A DNA stretch of 64,000 nt, taken from NCBI RefSeq assembly GCF_048544455.1, contig NC_133537.1:65044134-65108133 (forward strand), given 5' to 3'. A model generated the notes under the pieces. That model was not told where the DNA came from, searched no databases, and saw nothing but the letters and a program-made list of their open reading frames with translations. Positions 31,644 through 41,152 of the stretch are shown piece after piece. The position numbers and the translations under genes are program-made. Source of the DNA: Silene latifolia. Taxonomy: Eukaryota; Streptophyta; Magnoliopsida; Caryophyllales; Caryophyllaceae. Position 1 is the first letter of the stretch. The number at the start of each line of letters is the position of its first letter.

Positions 31644-33583
31644 TTTGCTCGTCCCGAGTAAAGAGGTGACAAAGACTAGGACCAAAACTAACCTATCCTA
31701 ATAATAATAGCCGATATGAGACAATTAGCGGGTCTCACTCCGCCCCTTCAACTCACAACAAGACAACCATGAGGTAGGATGCCTTCTTGCAAGGCAAGGT
31801 GGGTCTTGCCAAAATGGCGACACATCCAAACATTAAGCACACAAAATCAAGTAATGGATGCATCTACAAAAGAATAGCCACTTTCCTCATCTAAGTGGCG
31901 GAAATTATCTACAAGGGAAGCAATTCAAGGGTACACAATCCTTCATAGATGCAATTTGGTCAAACTACTAAGCCTAGAAGGATACCAATAAATCACCTCC
32001 AAAATGTGTCAAGCTAGGGTACCTTTGTCCTCAATCGTTAAATGCTTTTGTCAAGAGTAGACTCCCTATGGTGTTAGAAACACTGGAGGATCGCGGAATT
32101 CCCCCTCTTGCCTAGACAAGAAGAAGAGTCGTCCCCTTTCTACCATGCACAAAAATGGATACGATGGATAAAGGGATCAATAGATATTTGAGTTTCACTT
32201 TGGGAGTTTGCTTTTTTTTTTTTTTTTCCCCAATTTCATGTGGCATTTGACATTTGAGAACACTTTCTTTTTTGCCATTTCTTTTTGATTTTTGGCATTT
32301 CAATACTTGACAACTTTTTGCATTTTCTTTTTGAACATTTTCAAAGTCACCCCAATTAGTAACGAGGGTGCCTTGCTTTTGAAGCTTTAGGAGTCTATTT
32401 TTGCTCCTCTTTTCATTTGATGCATTTTTGCAAACTTTCTTTCACTTTTCATTTCTTTGAACTCAAATTGATTTCTTTTTGTTTTGTGCCCATTCCCTTT
32501 TGTTGACAAAAATATGGTAGAACATGGATGATGGATGGAGGTATGCATGGTTTCAAGGGTCACCTTGGAATAAACGGTAGCCAAGGAGTTATCACACCAC
32601 AAGGTACTCTTGACTAGGCCTTAAACCATGGGTCAAAGGATACTAGAATGACACATCCTAGGGTGTTTTACAAGTATTCTAACAAGCAAAGTCTTAAGAA
32701 GAAAAAGCATCTACTAGGGCCTATATACACTTGTCAAGCTTCCCAAGTAGACGGTTTCGCAAAATTTTTCTAACATGCAAACTACATGCCATGATGCAAC
32801 TAACATATACACATCCTAATGCAAATGATTCTACCAACTAATATACCATATAATCTAAATGCAATCCTAAGTTCACATTGTTATACCGCATCAATCAAAA
32901 TAAAGCCACATAGTCATTAACATAAAGAGGAAAAAGGAGATTGGAAAGATCATACCATGCGGTCTTCAATATCCTCATGTATCGGATGTGGCGTAGTCAA
33001 TCAAAGTGAACAAGGATAAAACAAACACAATATATACAAGACAATATATACAAAGGAAATGAACTTGTTTTTGGATTTTCAATTTTCAAATTTTTATGAT
33101 TTTTTTGAAATTTTTCAATTTTTATGGGTTTTTGAATAAGAGTTAAATGTTAGAATTCCCATCCCCACACTAATATGGGCATTGTCCTCAATGGCCAAAA
33201 TGATGGAAATTATGCAAAGATGATGCATGATTTCTATACTAAATGCAATTCTACACTAAGCTATACTACATGATGCATGGTTTTTGTTATGACGGAGAGG
33301 ATAATTTAGATTACCTCCCGTTGTGTATGCATCAACTTCCCCAAACCAAATAAGACACTATTGCTAATGTCAAAGCATTGGGGTAGTTTATGCACACACT
33401 ATGCTATGCATGAAACTAGATTGTCATTTTGGATTTTACAAATGGGAACAATAAAGAACACCTCAATGGTACCGAGGTGTGAGTCCTTTGATGTTGCTAG
33501 GACTAAACCAACAATGATCAAAATGAAATAAAATACAAAGAGATATAGACAAACCGTGGGAGAGTAGGAATCTCCAAGGCTTG
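31644..33583 (-). other. Non-coding 3' region of element 2
   Basis: No supportable frame. Extra purine tracts resembling the true one occur at about 33337-33352 (minus strand TTTGGTTTGGGGAAG) and 33153-33172 (minus strand TGTGGGGATGGGAATT). A T-run is at about 32213-32227. Confidence 0.6.
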
Positions 33584-34246
33584 CTAGTCCTCCATCATGC
33601 TATCATCATCACCACTTCCCTCATGAGAAGTGGTCACATTGCCACTTTCCTTGGCACTTTCTTCTTCACTTTCTCCATCATCTTGTTCATCATCATCTTC
33701 ACCATCTCTTTCTCCATCTCCACTTGCTTCTTCCTCAATATTATCATCAATTTCTTCACCATTTCCAACAACCTCATTGTCTTCCACCACGTCCCTAGAT
33801 GCACCTGGAAACAAGGCTTCTTTATCCGCCCAACTAGGCAAAGGACAAGATGGATCAAGGAGTCCTTGCCTAGCTAAATGTAGGAGGGGAGGATATTGAG
33901 CCAAATATGCATTCTTCCGATCTTCATAAGCTTGCTTGTGCATTGCTTGCATAAGAAGAGTGACATAGTCTTTCCCAATTTCAACTCCTTGCGGTTTGAA
34001 CTCTTCATACACAAAGGGGTAAGGCGGTATAACAATGGAAGAGGAGGGGGTTTCATGATCACCCTTTTGTTGTTGAATGATGTACTCGGCTTCTTCGGAT
34101 AGGGGAAGTAGATAGTTGGTCCGGTGGACACTTAGGCGACAAATCTTCGAGGGTAAGGTGAACGATCTAGCTTCACTAGTTAGCCATCCATATTTGGTGT
34201 CAAGGGGGTTTTGTTTTTGTGATGGAGAGGATGAGGGTTTTGATGT
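33584..34246 (-). CDS. Unrecognised 220-codon open frame in element 2
   Basis: Open from just after a TAA at 34247-34249 down to a stop at 33584. It has no ATG in its first part; a GTG stands at 34012 and the first in-frame ATG comes only within LLMQAMHKQ. The first half has mixed composition (GWLTSEARSFTLPSKICRLS; LLHLARQGLLDPSCPLPSW). The C-terminal 70 residues are highly acidic, rich in E, D, S and G. I do not recognise the family. It sits where RT-integrase or an env-like gene would be in full elements, and it may be the end of a longer spliced or degraded gene. Element 1 has no visible counterpart. Confidence 0.4.
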   Translation of the reverse strand, partial: TSKPSSSPSQKQNPLDTKYGWLTSEARSFTLPSKICRLSVHRTNYLLPLSEEAEYIIQQQKGDHETPSSSIVIPPYPFVYEEFKPQGVEIGKDYVTLLMQAMHKQAYEDRKNAYLAQYPPLLHLARQGLLDPSCPLPSWADKEALFPGASRDVVEDNEVVGNGEEIDDNIEEEASGDGERDGEDDDEQDDGESEEESAKESGNVTTSHEGSGDDDSMMED

Positions 34247-34340
34247 TTAGGGTAGTGTTTATGAATGAATGAATGAAGGAATGAAGGTGGGAGGGTATTT
34301 AAAAAGGTCGAAATTTTCGAAAACGCAGGGGCAATCCGTG

Positions 34341-34693
34341 CGGATTAGGCCCAATCCGTGCGGATTCTGCAGCTTCAAAATTTTCAGAAGCTCGCCTAAA
34401 GACGGGCGGATTCTGGGGAATCCGCTCGGATTCTTCTGTGATGGGACGGGCGGATTTGCTTTAGGACGGACGGATTTCAGTCCAGAGAAATTTCTTTGTT
34501 TTCTTCAGCTGCAAAGACGGGCGTCTTCTTCACAAGACGGACGGATTTCATGAGACGGGCGTCTTTCCAGAAATCCGCTCGGATTCTTCTACAGTCAAGA
34601 AATTTTCAATTTCAGCTCGGCTCAGACGGGCGTCTTCTCGGCGGGACGCTCGGATTCTCGAGACGGGCGGATTCTCGGGAATCCGCTCGGATT
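34341..34693. repeat. Seven internal dyad pairs of element 2
   Basis: Right half-sites (CGGATT or CGTCTT) start at 34341/34361, 34407/34427, 34451/34471, 34522/34542, 34560/34580, 34631/34651 and 34668/34688. Every pair is exactly 20 nt. Sites combine a left arm AATCCG or GACG, two bases, and a right arm CGGATT or CGTCTT. Confidence 0.93.
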
Positions 34694-35043
34694 CTTCCCC
34701 TGTTGTACACGGATTCGCCTTCACCCGTGCACAATGCATTACCCTTTACCATTCTTCCATTCTTCTTCATTTCTTGTGTTCTTCGTTGTGGGGGCATTAC
34801 TAAGGCATGGATAGCCTAGGCAATTCCCATCCCCACACTAAGGTAAAGCACTACACATCAATTGAAATCGTTAGTCCCTCCCTCACTTCTCTCTTACATG
34901 ACAATTATTTTGATCAAAGTAAATAAAAATCCAAAAATGACAAAAATGCAATACAAGAATTGAAATGTAAGTTAGGGAGTTAGAAATATTTACAAGTGGT
35001 GGTTTAGGGAGGACTCCACCAAACTCTCATTCTTGATGAGATG
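34694..35043 (-). other. Spacer between protease frame and dyad cluster
   Basis: No gene. On the minus strand it contains TTAGTGTGGGGATGGGAATT at about 34812-34832, another purine tract like the one near 33160. Confidence 0.55.
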
Positions 35044-36216
35044 TCAAGGGGGCATGTTCAAGGTGTTGTTGATGTTGCTCAACACCTTGAAGAAGTAATC
35101 AAAAGCTTGTTCATTATTGTGGTAGAGGTCCTCAATAGACCGTGGCTCTTGTTGTTGATCATGATCGATGGCATGCCCAATGTAGGGATTAAAAATCCCT
35201 TCAAACTCGTCGTCCCAAAGACCACAAACTTCATTGAGTTGATCATTGAAAATCTCTTGCTTAGATGGAGACAACTCTCCCAATTTCTTTTCTTGGCCAA
35301 TGAGGCCATCCTCTTCTTCCTTGGTTGATTTTGATGAGCTTTGCAAGCTCTCCTTGTCACAATTCACTTGCTCTTTGAATGGAGCATCTTCAATTTTCTT
35401 CCTCCATTGGAGTTCCGATTTCTTCCTTTCATCTTTTCGGCTATAATGATCAATCATGAAACATGGCTCATGTAAACGAGGAGCTCTCATGGTTTTGTCA
35501 AGATTAAAAGTTATGCTTTCATCTCCCACTTCTAGAGTGAGCTCTCCATGTTTCACATCAATCACCGCACCCGCGGTGTGTAGGAAAGGTCTTCCTAAGA
35601 TGATTGGAATGTTGGAATCTTCCTCCATATCAACAATGACAAAGTCCACCGGGATGAAAAACTTCCCAATTCGCACGGGGACATCTTCCCATATCCCTAA
35701 TGGTGTCTTCGTCGATCTATCGGCCATTTGGAGTGTGATATTGGTGCATTTAAGCTCTCCCATTCCCAACCTTTTACTTACCGAGTACGGCATTACACTC
35801 ACACTAGCCCCTAGATCACATAAGGCTTTGTTGATCGTCGTGTCGCCAATGGTACACGGTATTGAGAAGCTTCCCGGATCCTTTAACTTTGGAGGTGAAC
35901 TCCCTTGAAGTATTGCACTACTCACCTTAGTGAAGGCGATAGTCTCAAGTTTCCGGATCGACTTCTTCTTTGTGAGGATATCTTTCATGTATTTTGCATA
36001 GGCCGGTACGTGATTGATTAATTCCGTGAAAGGAATTGAGACTTCTAAGTTCTTCACAATCTCCATGAACTTTCCAAGTTGATCATCAAATTTGGGCTTG
36101 GCTTGACGACTTGGAAAAGGAAGTCTAATCACAATGGGCTCCTTTTCTTTGGCCTTGTCTTCATTTTTCTTTGAACTTTCTTCTTTTGATGATTCCCCTT
36201 TTTTGGGGCTTTGCAC
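35044..36216 (-). CDS. Aspartic protease (retropepsin-like) of element 2
   Basis: About 390 residues in the -1 frame relative to gag, overlapping its end by 88 nt. The active-site motif is ALCDLGASVSVMP at about residue 133, followed by NIPIILGRPFL near 210, as in Athila/Tat proteases. The C-terminal 150 residues are charged and end LNMPP. It would process Gag in the particle. The first residues lie within the overlap and are not necessarily the N-terminus, since expression probably needs a -1 ribosomal shift at 36198-36207. No RT follows, so this is the last product before the non-coding region. The frame has no stop or shift. Confidence 0.88.
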   Translation of the reverse strand: MQSPKKGESSKEESSKKNEDKAKEKEPIVIRLPFPSRQAKPKFDDQLGKFMEIVKNLEVSIPFTELINHVPAYAKYMKDILTKKKSIRKLETIAFTKVSSAILQGSSPPKLKDPGSFSIPCTIGDTTINKALCDLGASVSVMPYSVSKRLGMGELKCTNITLQMADRSTKTPLGIWEDVPVRIGKFFIPVDFVIVDMEEDSNIPIILGRPFLHTAGAVIDVKHGELTLEVGDESITFNLDKTMRAPRLHEPCFMIDHYSRKDERKKSELQWRKKIEDAPFKEQVNCDKESLQSSSKSTKEEEDGLIGQEKKLGELSPSKQEIFNDQLNEVCGLWDDEFEGIFNPYIGHAIDHDQQQEPRSIEDLYHNNEQAFDYFFKVLSNINNTLNMPP

Positions 36217-37838
36217 AATTTCTTCCTTTCACTAGCTTCCACAACTTCATTCTCAACTTGCTCCTTCGGTGCTTCATATCTTGTACCACTTCTCAAGTGA
36301 ATGGCACTAACCGTTTCATGTCTAGGGGGATTACTTTGAGGTGGTAATTGCCCCTTTTGTCTTTGTGAGCTTGAAGATGCTAGTTGAGTCAATTGTATTT
36401 CCAACATCTTGGTGTGAGCTAGAATGTTGTTGATGGTGGTGTCTTTTGCTTGGCTATCTTTTTGCATTTGAGTGAAAAATTCTTGTTGATTCTTTTGCAT
36501 TTGGAGGACCGCTTTTTGGACATCAAAACCTTGGTCATTTTGGTGATTGTATGGATTTTGATTTTGGTAACCTTGGTTTTGATTGTAAAAGGGTCTTTGA
36601 TTTTGATTTCTCATGGGTGGTGGAGTGTATGTTGTTTGAGGGTTTTGAATATTTTGGCTTTTGTATGAGAGATTTGGATGGAACTTGGTGTTTTCATTGT
36701 AAAAATTTGAATAAGGGGTACCACTTTTGTAAGCTTGGAAAGCATTAACTTGTTCGGTTGTTCCCCTACACTCACTTGGGTCATGACCCAAAGTTCCACA
36801 ATTCTCACATATCCCACTTGGGATTGATGAGGATGCCGTCATGGCATTGACATGATGCTTTGATGATTTTGAGTTTTCCTCAAGTCTAGCCATAGCTTGT
36901 TCAAACTTCAAGTTGATTGTGTCAATGTGAGCACTAAGTTGAGCACCCAATTGAGTAACGGAGTCCACTTCATGTTTTCCTCCTCTAGTAGCCTTGCGAG
37001 GTCTACTATATTGTGAATTATGGACCGCCATTTCCTCAATCTTGTTCGATGTTTGATTGTCATCAACCTCGGTGAACATTCCATTTGATCCCATATTGAG
37101 AATGTTCCTAGAATCTTCATATAAACCATTCCAAAATTGTTGCACTAAAAACCATTCGCTAAGTCCATGGTGAGGACATGAGCGACAAATACCTTTGAAC
37201 CGCTCCCAAGCTTCATACAAAGATTCTTCATCCCTTTGCTTAAAACCCGTAATTTGAGCTCTTAGCATGTTAGTCTTTTCCGGTGGGTAGAATTTTTTGT
37301 AGAAAGCTAGAGCCAACTTCTTCCAAGAATCTATTCCAAGGGTGGCCTTATCAAGGCCCTTCAACCATTGCTTTGCGGTGCCGATTAACGAAAAAGGAAA
37401 TAAGACCCATCTAATTTGGTCTTGAGTCACGCCCGTTTGAGAGATAGCATCACAATAATCGCAAAAGGTTTCCATATGAGAATGAGGGTCCTCACTAGGC
37501 ATTCCCCCGAATTGGCTCCTCTCAACTAGTTGGATGAAGGCGGACTTGGCAATAAAATTACCGGTGAGATGTTGCGGTGTAGGAGTACCATTTGGTAGAT
37601 TCTCCTCGGTGGGTATAGAGTGTGACGAGAATTTAGGCATTGTAGGTGGATTTTGTGGGATATTGTGTAATGGGTTTTCTTCTCCTTCTATTGCGAAAGG
37701 ATTGACAAACTCACTAGTGGGTTGAACAACTTCACCAACACCTCTCAAATTCCTCCTAACAAGTCTCCTATTATTCGTCAAGGTTCTTTCGATTTCACGG
37801 TCAAAAGGTAACAAATCACTTTGTAACCTTCTAGACAT
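36129..37838 (-). CDS. gag of Athila-like element 2
   Basis: 569 residues from MSRRLQSDLLPFDREIE. I prefer this Met to one 27 nt upstream because element 1 gag starts with the equivalent MRRSQGGELVPFNPEIE. The Retrotrans_gag core runs from about residue 95 (VERSQFGGMPSEDPHSHME) to about 270. A zinc knuckle CENCGTLGHDPSEC lies near 325, followed by an N/Q-rich low-complexity stretch (NQNQGYQNQNPYN). A basic tail ends KKRSPL. It forms the particle shell and binds genomic RNA. The frame is fully open, in contrast to element 1. Confidence 0.9.
   Translation of the reverse strand: MSRRLQSDLLPFDREIERTLTNNRRLVRRNLRGVGEVVQPTSEFVNPFAIEGEENPLHNIPQNPPTMPKFSSHSIPTEENLPNGTPTPQHLTGNFIAKSAFIQLVERSQFGGMPSEDPHSHMETFCDYCDAISQTGVTQDQIRWVLFPFSLIGTAKQWLKGLDKATLGIDSWKKLALAFYKKFYPPEKTNMLRAQITGFKQRDEESLYEAWERFKGICRSCPHHGLSEWFLVQQFWNGLYEDSRNILNMGSNGMFTEVDDNQTSNKIEEMAVHNSQYSRPRKATRGGKHEVDSVTQLGAQLSAHIDTINLKFEQAMARLEENSKSSKHHVNAMTASSSIPSGICENCGTLGHDPSECRGTTEQVNAFQAYKSGTPYSNFYNENTKFHPNLSYKSQNIQNPQTTYTPPPMRNQNQRPFYNQNQGYQNQNPYNHQNDQGFDVQKAVLQMQKNQQEFFTQMQKDSQAKDTTINNILAHTKMLEIQLTQLASSSSQRQKGQLPPQSNPPRHETVSAIHLRSGTRYEAPKEQVENEVVEASERKKLCKAPKKGNHQKKKVQRKMKTRPKKRSPL
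36198..36207 (-). promoter_or_regulatory. Candidate -1 ribosomal frameshift site between gag and protease
   Basis: On the minus strand the gag frame reads GCC CCA AAA AAG GGG. Two overlapping slippery heptamers, C CCA AAA and A AAA AAG, are in the gag phase, and a -1 slip enters the protease frame exactly. No pseudoknot was established. Confidence 0.55.
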
Positions 37839-37957
37839 GCAAAATATCAAACAACTCGAAAACAATTAGAACAAACCTTGAGGAGTTTTACTTCCCCAAG
37901 GTGAAGAAAGACACAACTAATAACAATAAAAAGAAATCTTAAATCAATTAAACACCG

Positions 37958-37975
37958 TCCCCGGCAACGGCGCCA
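37958..37975 (-). other. tRNA-Asp type primer binding site of element 2
   Basis: Minus strand TGGCGCCGTTGCCGGGGA, 4 nt from the LTR, identical to that of element 1. Confidence 0.92.
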
Positions 37976-37979
37976 TTTT

Positions 37980-39736
37980 TGATCGAGGCCATTTCGTGTT
38001 CACAATTAAGCATATGTGGTCGTTGGTCAATGGTCGATACAAAACACAATTTATACTTCACAAACAACTCTACAATTAGTAAAGAGGCAAGTAAAGGTCG
38101 GATCCCAAGGGACGGGTATTGAAATGAGAATTCTATTGCAACTAGTAGTGTCTAAGGGTGTCACAAATTGAGTTGGTGTAGAAGGTCACTAAACTAAAAT
38201 AACAATGAAAATAAACAAGCAAGATGAATAAAAAGGGGTGTAAACAATTGATTAAAAGAACTAGGGTGTCATGGGGTCATAGGGGAATCATGGGATATGA
38301 TCATACAAACATGTTCTCAAGTTATAAGCAAGCAATTATTGTTGTGATGGATTGAGTTGGGTTATATCTTACAATCCTAGGAAAGTTTGGGTCCCGGAGC
38401 CGAATCGATTAGATTGTACAACACCTACAAGTCGACTTAATCTTTCCTACTCAACACATGCATGGTCTAACAAGACTCGAGTTGGGTTATGTCTTACAAG
38501 TCTCATTGAAAAGATAGAAGATGATAGTAAATGCAAGGATTCATAGGCTTAGCATTTCATCAAATATAACATGTGCATGTATTAAGATCAAAACAAGCAA
38601 GCAAATAAGATATGAAAGCATATTGATTTAAGCATGAATCATTCCCCATGTTGGTTTCCCCTAATCACCCATTAAACCCTAGCTAAGAGACTACTCACTC
38701 ATTATCATGTTGATCATGCTAGCAAGGTTGTCAATCATACCAACAATATGAAACATGATGAATAAATGAAAGTAATTAACAATTAATTAAAAAGGGATTA
38801 AGAGATTATACCCACTAATGATTCCAATAATAAAGCAAGAATAATAGAAGTACTTGAATCCTAGATTGAGAGGTTGTCAATCTCCCAATAATAACCCAAA
38901 TAATCTTCAATTACCCAAAATAAAGGAAGAACAAGAGAGAGATTAAAGAACTAAAACTTGGATTAAAACTTGATTAATACTTGATTACAATATTGAAGAG
39001 AGATTTGATTGATATTAACTACACTAATTATTGATAAGAAGAACATGCTCCTCTAATTAGCCTAATGGGGTATTTATAGTGAAAATTAGGGAGGATGCAT
39101 TAGGGTTAACTAAGGGCTAAACTAGTAATTACACTTTTTAAGTTGAGCAAGGAGGATCCGGTATTTTCTGAGAGAAGGGCTTCTCTTTTCGTAGCTTGAA
39201 GAATGAAATCCGTCTTTGCGCGTGAATGCTGGTGCGGATTAGAGTCGGACGGCCGGATTTGTCGTGCAATCCGAGCGGATTCGGGAGAGGGACGCTCGGA
39301 TTGTTGAGGGGTAATCCGAGCGGATTCCAAGGAGGGACGCTCGGATTGTTTTGGCTGGACGGACGGATTGTCCGCAATCCGTTCGGATTGTTGGTCAGCG
39401 TCAATTCTTCTTCTTTTCTTCCCTTTTCTTCATAAATTCCTTGGGGATTTCCTTGGGGACGCAAGGATCCTTTCTCAACATTGTTCTTCTACTATGATAT
39501 GTACAAAGGCCTTCTAGTCTTGTCTCTTCTTGATGCTTGGTCATTGAATACAATCAATTTAGCCTCGTTTTGCCATGAAAATGCAAGATTCTTACTCCTT
39601 TCCTACCAAGGGATCAAAATCTCAAAGAATATGCAAAACAAAGAACTAAAGATAAGAAATGACCCAAATAGGCACTAAAAAGCATGGAAACAATGGTAAT
39701 TCGGGGGCTAAATATGCGCCAATTATGGTCACATCA
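37980..39736 (-). repeat. 5' LTR of Athila-like element 2
   Basis: 1,757 bp, near-identical to 29870-31624. The dyad region at 39211-39389 has the same sites with small indels between pairs: right halves at 39235, 39254, 39276/39297, 39321/39342 and 39364/39384. Confidence 0.9.
39211..39389. repeat. CGGATT-type dyad pairs in 5' LTR of element 2
   Basis: Copies of the modules at 31101-31277. The two full pairs in the middle keep 21 nt and the last keeps 20 nt. The first sites are shifted by indels (24 and 19 nt). Confidence 0.9.
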
Positions 39737-40711
39737 CCTTTTTCGAAAATAAACAAAACGGTTTTCTTGCTTTAAAACACGATTTTTGTTTTGTGAAAAT
39801 ATATGAAAGTTATGCTCAAAGGTCTTAACTTTAATGATGTAAAGTATGGAGTATTTATAGTAAAAGAGGAGCAAGGGTTTCGGTTTACTAAAAACCCTAG
39901 ATGCCGTGTGGTGTCTTGTAAAGCAAGAAGGAATTAGGTTAAATCTTTCCTTAATTTTTTTCCAAGACTTGCCTTAATAAATAATATTTTCCTATCTTAA
40001 CAACTCACCAATATCTTGGAGATTAGGAAAGATAATATAAGGAGATAAAAAAATCTCTAACAAATATTATCCTAATACCTTAACCCTTATCCAAGCAAAG
40101 ACTTATTGTGCAAGAAGGAAAGTACTATTCACGTTTACTATTCACGCGGCACTGTTCACAGGTACTATTCACACAGCGCTATTCATCCCTAATATTTTTA
40201 TAAGATAGAAAGGAAAAAATCAAATAATAAAGAGATAACAAATCTCTAACCAAATATTATTTTAAAGATTTAATCAATCTTTTCCTTCTATCTTTACAAA
40301 AATAATATCTTATAAGTTAGGAAAGAATAAATCAAAATAATATAAAAGAGATATTAAATCTCTAATCAAATATTATAAAGATTTACCTAAAACCCTAACT
40401 TGTGCAAAGAGTAACCATGTATGAGGAATAAACGACTCATAAGCCCAATCCTCTTTCACGAAAACCCTAGGTAAGATAAATTAGGTTTAGGGTTTTTAGA
40501 GTATGTAGAAATTAGAAACCCTAATTAGCAAGATGCCTCAACCCATAAGTTGATTCAATCATAATTACTAATTATAAGCTAATAGTAAAATCATACTCAA
40601 TATAAAAATAAGCTCCCTTGTAAAATAAATACTTTTACTAAAACATTCAAAACGGTTTTCCAAAAACAATTTAAAAACTATTTTGTCGTGTGTTTTATAA
40701 ACTTCACATCT

Positions 40712-40781
40712 CAATGTTATAGTAGAAGAGCTATAACATTGAGCTCTTATATAAGTAATGTTATAGCTGTAAGGCTATAAC
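40712..40781. repeat. GTTATAG/CTATAAC dyads, right copia LTR
   Basis: Copies of those at 21781-21850 with 15-nt spacing and one base change in a loop. Confidence 0.9.
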
Positions 40782-41152
40782 TTTACCAATGTAAGAAGTC
40801 CATTCTTACGTTATCATTACGAGATAATCACCTACGTTATTCTAATCTTCGTTAGGAGATCTTCGAGTGTAGGCTACTTCATTATTCAAGCTTGATCAAT
40901 CTTTAGATGAGCTATATCTTCTCATGACGCTTGAATAATTCTTTCACTATCTTGTAATATCTTGATCCGTGATTGAGGGCTTGATCACAATATGTTCTTG
41001 TATACTTCCATCACAATTCTTTAATGCTTGCGATTAGTAAGTCCAATCTAAAAGACTAAACAAACAACTACGCGCAACGAGTATATAAAATATAAAGCAC
41101 TCTTGACATCATCAAAACATAAACATATATATCTATATGGTTCAACAGACTC

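Larger units (their letters stand above)
29870..39736 (-). mobile_element. Athila-like gag-protease LTR retrotransposon, element 2
   Basis: 9,867 bp between CCTTT duplications. LTRs are 29870-31624 and 37980-39736. On the minus strand: tRNA-Asp primer site, intact gag, intact protease in the -1 frame, then 3.4 kb with no RT, RNase H or integrase, a lone 220-codon open frame, and a purine tract. It has the same plan as element 1 but unrelated LTR sequence and a different palindromic word. The LTRs differ by about 1 percent. Because gag and protease are open it could still make particles, but needs enzymes in trans. Confidence 0.92.
20328..41147 (-). mobile_element. SIRE/Maximus-type Ty1-copia element with nested insertion
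   Basis: Flanked by GACTC (20323-20327 and 41148-41152). LTRs are 20328-22216 (1,889 bp) and 29390-41147, the latter split by an Athila-like element at 29870-39736. On the minus strand the order is LTR, initiator-Met primer site (29376-29387), gag, protease-integrase-RT-RNase H, non-coding tail, purine tract AAAAAGGGGGAATT, LTR. Without the insertion it is about 10.9 kb. The LTRs differ at only a handful of positions, so it is young. The long gag with coiled coil and two zinc knuckles suggests the SIRE/Maximus lineage. This copy has lesions described under gag and pol. Confidence 0.9.
29390..41147 (-). repeat. 5' LTR of the copia element, split
   Basis: The two parts, 29390-29869 and 39737-41147, join to match 20328-22216. 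The split point carries CCTTT at 29865-29869 and 39737-39741, the duplication of the Athila-like insertion. Transcription of the copia element from this LTR is therefore probably lost. Confidence 0.9.

Noticed and set aside
33630..33899. Ser-rich plus-strand frame
   Set aside because: It is the complement of the acidic minus-strand frame at 33584-34246.
34269..34819. Plus-strand frames over the dyad cluster
   Set aside because: They exist because the dyad words contain no stop codons; frames on both strands overlap and none has conserved features.
36129..37865. Earlier Met of element 2 gag (37865)
   Set aside because: The extra nine residues are hydrophobic and absent from element 1; the Met at 37838 matches the element 1 start.
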